Below are positions 58,355-64,000 of a stretch of 64,000 nucleotides of DNA, piece after piece. Position 1 is the first letter of the stretch. Every line of letters begins with the position of its first letter. The notes beneath the pieces are model-generated. The model was not told the origin of the DNA and ran no database searches. It worked only from the letters and a program-made list of their open reading frames with translations. Source of the stretch: Cornus controversa (lineage: Eukaryota > Streptophyta > Magnoliopsida > Cornales > Cornaceae); NCBI GenBank assembly GCA_026545225.1, contig CM048849.1, positions 10,217,541-10,281,540 of the forward strand. The letters are read 5' to 3'. Position numbers and translations under genes: made by a program.

Positions 58355-59454
58355 GAAGGAAAACAAATAAGACAAAAAAATTCAATTCAATGGTTCAGAT
58401 TTATTGAAAAAATAATTTTGCGATCCAAAATGTCTTTTACTATCTACACTCTAAAATTACTTCATCTAATAATTATAATTACGAGTGCACAATAATACTG
58501 TAAACACGAGTATACCCTAGTGTCTGTATATATATACACATCATACACACCTACGCATTTCACACACTATTTCTCATTTATTAGCCCCGCAACACATCCA
58601 TTATTTGCTTCCTTTACTTTTTGACTTTCTTGCCACTCTTGTCCTACATTAATTAATTTGTAACTTGTGAGCGGATTTATTCTTAGTGACAGTCATTAAA
58701 GTTTAGACTTATTAGACGTAGACTTTGTATACAGTGGAGTTACTATAACTTTCTGAATTCCTATCATCAAATATCTCATGTGATTGTGTTTTATATCACA
58801 TACATATTTTCTTATCAAAAGTGTTAGATTATTTTTTAATGGTGAAATAATTATGCTATTATTTGACTTCTAACTTAATTTATTTAAATACTAAATTTAT
58901 TTATTTAATCCTATCTAATGGACTAAAATACCCATTTGAATATACCTATATATATATATTATAATATATGTAACTTATATATAATTATTTATGTTCATAA
59001 ATAATAATGTTAACATAAAATAAAAAACTAATTGAATTTCTTTTTCTTTTTCTCTATTTATCTATATATATACAATATACTATAATATATATATATATAT
59101 ATTTTTTTTCATAAATAATAATGTTAACATAAAATAAAAAAGTAATTAAATTTCTCTTTCTTTTTCTCTATCCATCTATATATATTCACTATAATATATA
59201 TAATTATTTATTTTCATAAATAATAATATGAACATAAGATAAAAAATTAGTTGCCAATGCATATTATCATGAAGGGTATTGTGGTCATTTTTTTGATAAT
59301 TTTATATTCAAATATATTTAAATAATCAGGGACAATCAAGACATATCACTTATTAAAAAAATGAAAAAGCTAACATGGGTGTCAGTGACAAAAATTCACA
59401 AAGTTGTAGTTATCGGTCAATACATCAAATCTCAGGGGGAGTCAGTAATATTTA

Positions 59455-60700
59455 GGGCAAAATGCACTTACACTCCCTGAGGTTTGCCTTAAACACATTC
59501 ATATACAAAGTTTACTTAAACTTACACTCACACCCTTGAGGTTTGGAGTTTGACTGCACACAACCCTCAATTGAAATTCATCGGTCAAAAAATTATTTAA
59601 AATATCTTTTTTACCCTTCACTAACTGAAAAGACATTTTTAACCTTTTCACGTTAAAATACCATATTGCTCCCAACTTTTCTTTTCACTTGACAAAACTA
59701 CCCTTATTGCCTTATTACTTTTCTCCCTCCTCTTTCACCCTCAAAGCTCACTTTCTCTAATTCTTCCTCTCTCTCTCCTGTTTTTTTCTCTTTCTCTCCT
59801 CACTCTATCTCTTTTTCTCTCTCTTCCTCCATCTCTCTCTCTCTTTCCCAAATCTGTCTCTCTACATCTAACCCCCTTTCTTTTCTTTATTTTATCTACT
59901 TCTCTTTCTTAATTCTTCACATTTTTCTCTTTTTTCTTTTATTTTTTTTCTCTTTCACCGTTTGCTATAGTAGTGCACATGAAAATTGGCAATGATAGCA
60001 TGGCTTTGGTGGTGGTAGTGGTGTCTCGGCAATAGTAGAGAGATGACAACAGAGAAGACCTATATGAAGAGTGTTACAAGAGTTCAGGAGTTTATTTGCA
60101 AATATGAGAAAGTTAAAAGAGGATATTTTGCATTTTGTCTTTTTATTACAAAGTATGCATACATTTATTTCAAAAAGAAAAAAAAAAGTAGTGATGGCAC
60201 TGATAAAACTGAAAAGTAAGTACTAGAAAAAAGAAAAAAAAATCATCCAAGATTAATAATAAAGTAAATTTTAGCCTCAAAGTTTGAATTTCTTCAGATT
60301 GAATTTTATTTTTCAGTGATAACTAATATTGGGTCATACACATAATAGAGAAATAATATAAATTATTTGCTAAATTGAATCACCAAAACACATTAGATTC
60401 CTTTCTTTATTTCACAATTCTTTTTTATAACTAAAAAACAAAACAAAAGAATTCAAAGAATTTTGTTGCCCCTTCATTGAATTTAGGGGACACTAATATA
60501 GTAATATATCAGTTAAAGGGTTCATTTAGTCATTTTATTTTAATAAATTTTTTAAATATAATATAGTTATTATATTGATGGTTAAAATTGTAATTTCTCA
60601 TGCAAATTACTGATGCAATTTTGTTTCGGGGTGTGAGTGTAGATTTAAGCAAACTTTGTACATGAGTGTGTTTGAGACAAACCTTAGGGGATATTTACCC
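59455..60700. mobile_element. Non-autonomous Mutator-like element with ~85-bp terminal inverted repeats
   Basis: Left end GGGCAAAATGCACTTACACT, then CCTGAGGTTTGCC and TACAAAGTTTACTTAAA. The right end reverse complement is GGGTAAATATCCCCTAAGG, then TTTGTCTCAAACACACTCA and TACAAAGTTTGCTTAAA. The interior holds a CT-rich tract at 59740-59960. No transposase. Flanking 9-mers do not match well. Confidence 0.65.
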
Positions 60701-61659
60701 AATCCATTATATATACGATGTCTTTCAAAGAAACCGTGTATAAGTAGGTCTGACTTTATCTAACAATATGCGAAAAGACGCTAATATCCTTTGACCCTTT
60801 TCATGAAGTAGTAAATTACCTAAGTACCCCCCTTTGCCTATAACTATCCTAACTATCTAGCAGAAAATGGGCTAAGGCATAATAAAAGGTGTGCATTATT
60901 TATGCATTATTTTATTAAATATAAATTATTAAAATTATTTTTCTTTATTAAATTTTTTCTCTATATATGCTCTTAATATGTTTGAGAATATTCATGTATT
61001 ATATGTTCTATTTGTTGTCTATTATTTTTTTAATTTCTTTTGCAATTAGATTAATTATATAGTTATAAATGAAGAAAAGAATGCATTAATGGATTTAAAA
61101 TTAATTTATCTTTAACTATGACATTGAAAATTAATTTTAGAAAAAAAATTTATTATTGTCTAATCAATATTTATGTTAACCATGCCACCATCTTCATCAA
61201 GCCACAACCACAATTCATAGGACAATCACCATCGGTGTCGGAACTCCATTTATAAGACCCATTTTATCTCCTTTGAGCACCACCATTGAAGGCTTATGAA
61301 CACTGTCGAACTCCAATCACAACCCAACCCAACCCAAACCAACTGCCACCATAAACCCCTAATCGACAACCAACCCCAAGACCTAAATCATAAAACCCGA
61401 ACACCAACTGTAAATCCCATGCCACCAACAACCTCACAAACACCAAAATCTCCTCCAACCATTGTCATCATCGGAGCACTGCTAGCTAAACCCTACTAAT
61501 CTATTATCGCCAAAGGGGCCTTGGGCTTTGCCTTTATTCAAATCGATTTAAAGAAGGAAGATCAATTGATGGGTTTGTTTTAAACCCACTCACAAACCCC
61601 GCCAACACCATTGCCAATTTGTGGGTCACCGCCATCGCTGTGGGTCTTTTCCTGAATGG

Positions 61660-61661
<2 letters not shown>

Positions 61662-61692
<31 letters not shown>
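61662..61692. repeat. (CT)n microsatellite
   Basis: About 15 uninterrupted CT units. Confidence 0.9.
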
Positions 61693-61694
<2 letters not shown>

Positions 61695-62694
61695 ATATTT
61701 CTCTTTCTCTATATGTATATGTTTCTATATTTAATTGTATATATTTCTATATTCAATTAAATTGTACTTCTTTAAATACTTTTACCATCCAACTTATTAA
61801 TTATTCCTATATTAATTAATTTACTTAAACTTAATTTGTGATTTAATATATTTGTATTGACTAATTTACATAAATTAATTTTAAAATTATTTGGTAATCA
61901 CTTTATTTTACTATTACTTTGAAACCCTAATTTTGGGTGATGATTCTAGAGAGAGAGAGAGTAGATAAAAAGGGAGGGGCAAAATGGTCTTTTCAAATAA
62001 ATGGTATTTTTGAATAAAAGATAATAAAATATCGGGGGTATATTACACATTTCATACTTAACGTAACGACATCAGGGACAAAAATATTACTTGAGGTTTC
62101 TACAATAGCTATAAGCAAAATTTATCTATGTAGGTAATAAGTTGAAACTTTAATGGTTGTCACTGTAATTTACCCTTTGTTCGTTGATGGAGGTAACCCT
62201 TTGTTCTTTGATGGAGGTAATTCTTGTCCTAATCACCTATTTGTTTGGAGTTTTCATTGCAAGAAAATTGTTTTCCTTGTAGAAATATGTGATTACAACC
62301 TAAACCTTAGTGTGATTACAACCTAAACCTTATACGTTATCCTCTTCAAATCATGAATATTGATTAAATAATTAAATTTTTCCGTCTTAGCAATCTTGAT
62401 AGGTTCAAATTTTTTAATTTTTTTTAAAAAATATAATCCATTTCCAATAAACACATGGGGTCACCAGCAATGTAACCATTACCTGTTTAAACAAGTATAA
62501 TAAATATTCAGGTAGGAAAATATGGACGTTATTGTGAACTCAGGAGAAGATATGAACCACTTATGTCTTAATCTCCCTCATGAATACATAACCAATAAAT
62601 GCAATCCACAAGTTGCATGTCCCCTGTTATAACTCACGTGCTTGTGGTGCAAAAGATTCAATCTCGTGAATACACTTATAATGAACCGGTGAAA

Positions 62695-63136
62695 AGCTAG
62701 AAAGCATCAACACGAGCACCGCTTGGACACAAAAATGGTAATATAATTTTTTTTTTTAAAAATAGAACATAAATATGATGAGAATACGACTATACAATAA
62801 TAATATAATATATTAATATATATTAGTTATTTAACAAAAAAGACTACAATTACAAAAATAATTTAATTCATTATCAAGTAATTAAGAATCAAACAAACTT
62901 ATAAACAAAAATAGACAAATAGATTACAGAATTAGACTTATTTAGTCCTCTACATATATTTAGAGAAGTACATGTGTTCGAGGAGTACTATCCAAGAAGT
63001 GTTGAAGGAGTATCCACGAAGTGTTCTAAAAAGAAAAATATCAGGATACTTCTACGAAGTGTCCAACACGTGTCCGAGTGTCCAACACAGATACGACACC
63101 CTTGATGAAGTGTCCGTATTTTCTAGATGAAAACAT
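62695..63136. mobile_element. Diverged copy of the GGACACG-type Mutator-like element
   Basis: The left end CTAGAAAGCATCAACACGAG and the right end (reverse complement TCTAGAAAATACGGACAC) resemble the ends of 42432-43334. Near the right end are GTGTCCAACACGTGTCCGAG repeats. Flanks share TGAAAA only, so the target duplication is unproven. Confidence 0.4.
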
Positions 63137-63267
63137 CACCTTGTTTGCTAATTATTATTATTATTTTAACAAGCATGTGAAAAGTACGGAATTGACCACT
63201 ACTTTAAAAATAGAAATGATTTATTAACTGAGTTCATTAGCTAAAACAGCTCGTCAAGATTCTTGAG

Positions 63268-64000
63268 TGTTAAGAATTGTGGTTCATATTTCATGTTTAA
63301 TTAAAATTTTATTTTAGAGTTGTACTGTATTTAATTTGTAATTTCTTGTTACATAAGTTTTGGACTCCAAACAATTGTAATTCTTGTCCAACAAGAAATT
63401 GAGTTTTATAAATAGATCCCTAGGTCACGAGTAGTGTCATGAGAGAGTTGAGTCGTGAGAGTAGAAATATGCAATAAATAGGTAGACATTTTCTAGAGTT
63501 GTGTAACTTCTCACGAGGATGATAGTGGAGTTTCTTCTCTTCATAAGCGTAGGTTGGGTGGGGTTGAACCACGTATATCTTGTGTTTTCTTTGTGTTGTT
63601 TGTTCGTTTCATAATGGGATTTCTATGTTTGTTTGTGATGTGCTTCTGCTGGCCTCAAAGAGTAGTATCAGAGCTGAAGGTTCGCCTTGGAAATATCGAT
63701 CATTATTTAATGAAGATCCAAAAAATATAAGAAGTCTCAACAGGTACTACAATGGATTTTAGTTGCAGGTGAAGCAATGATTGACTTAATGGGATTTGAG
63801 CTAAGGTGAAAATTGTTAGGAATTGGGGCTCATATTCTATGTTTAATTAGGTTTCTATTTTAGGGTTGTATTGTTTTTGGTAATTTCTTGTTATTTTTGG
63901 ATTATATAAATGAATACCTAGGTCATGGGTTGAGACTTAGAGAAGAAAAAAAGGAGTGCGAAAGAAAAGAAGAGAGTGAGTGGGTAGAAGAGTAGAGAAA
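63268..64000 (+). mobile_element. TRIM-like or internally deleted copia-type LTR element, running off the window
   Basis: 5' LTR ~63268-63656 (TGTTAAGAATTGTGG to CTGGCCTCA). Primer-binding-like TAGTATCAGAGC lies at 63661-63674. Only ~157 bp of internal sequence follows, with a purine-rich end GAGCTAAGGTGAAAAT, then a second LTR from 63814 (TGTTAGGAATTGGGG) cut by the window edge. The LTR family is the same as the solo LTR at 42394-43891. There is no coding capacity. Confidence 0.72.

Larger units (their letters stand above)
58673..62175. mobile_element. Possible larger Mutator-like element with nested inserts
   Basis: The left end GGATTTATTCTTAGTGACAG followed by TCATTAAAGTTT resembles the reverse complement of the right end (GGGTAAATTACAGTGAC then CCATTAAAGTTT). 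It would enclose the element at 59455-60700 and CCA-rich DNA at 61170-61660. No transposase and no clear target duplication; tentative. Confidence 0.3.

Noticed and set aside
61296..61499. Thr/Pro/Asn-rich frame
   Set aside because: Low-complexity CCA-rich DNA without a start context or similarity.

Overview
This window is nuclear DNA from a flowering plant, most likely a eudicot. It is AT-rich. It holds intron-containing plant gene families: a wall-associated receptor-like kinase (WAKL), a calcium-activated RelA/SpoT homologue (CRSH), a CBL-interacting protein kinase (CIPK) and a small zinc-binding DUSP-like protein. Between them lie nested plant transposable elements. No species can be named from the sequence. 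Exon borders below were set by hand from GT/AG sites and kept reading frame; no transcript evidence was available.

Layout. 1-4 kb: WAKL gene (+, 3 exons, 696 aa). 6.0-11.7 kb: decayed Ty3/gypsy chromovirus (+), probably CRM-like, with both LTRs, whose left side sits on a fragment of a TRIM element. 11.9-12.7 kb: gypsy-gag and LINE scraps. 13.7-22.3 kb: a repeat cluster bounded by two diverged inverted copies of one ~250-bp segment. Inside it are a composite LTR element (14720-17874, target duplication TGTAA) whose 3' half is a 1.7-kb near-perfect palindrome, and a hAT-like element (17943-20775) carrying a tandem three-LTR TRIM array (18845-19725, target duplication ACACA). 23.7-32.9 kb: a 9.2-kb Tat-lineage gypsy element on the minus strand (target duplication CACAT) with a second RNase H, a transcriptionally opposed extra ORF and an internal minisatellite.

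33.5-39.2 kb: CRSH (+, 4 exons, 578 aa). Its first intron holds two foldback Mutator-type MITEs inserted side by side, each with its own 9-bp target duplication, overlapping by 8 bp. 41.0-42.4 kb: pseudogene of the plant TFIIB-like factor PTF2/pBRP2. 42.4-43.9 kb: solo copia-like LTR split by a Mutator-type element rich in GGACACG repeats. 44.5-45.0 kb: DUSP12-type zinc-domain gene (+). 45.9-50.6 kb: CIPK1/17-type kinase (-, 12 exons, 433 aa), convergent with it. 50.6-64 kb: gene-poor DNA with microsatellites, a 145-bp tandem repeat, several MITE or Mutator-like elements, and at the right edge an LTR element with only ~157 bp between its LTRs.

How the genes relate: there is no operon. CRSH (plastid alarmone synthesis switched on by Ca2+) and CIPK (kinase activated by CBL Ca2+ sensors) both belong to calcium signalling, but nothing here shows that their proximity is functional. 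The most unusual structures are transposon derivatives: the TSD-bounded composite with a palindromic 3' end, the tandem TRIM array, and the MITE doublet in the CRSH intron.
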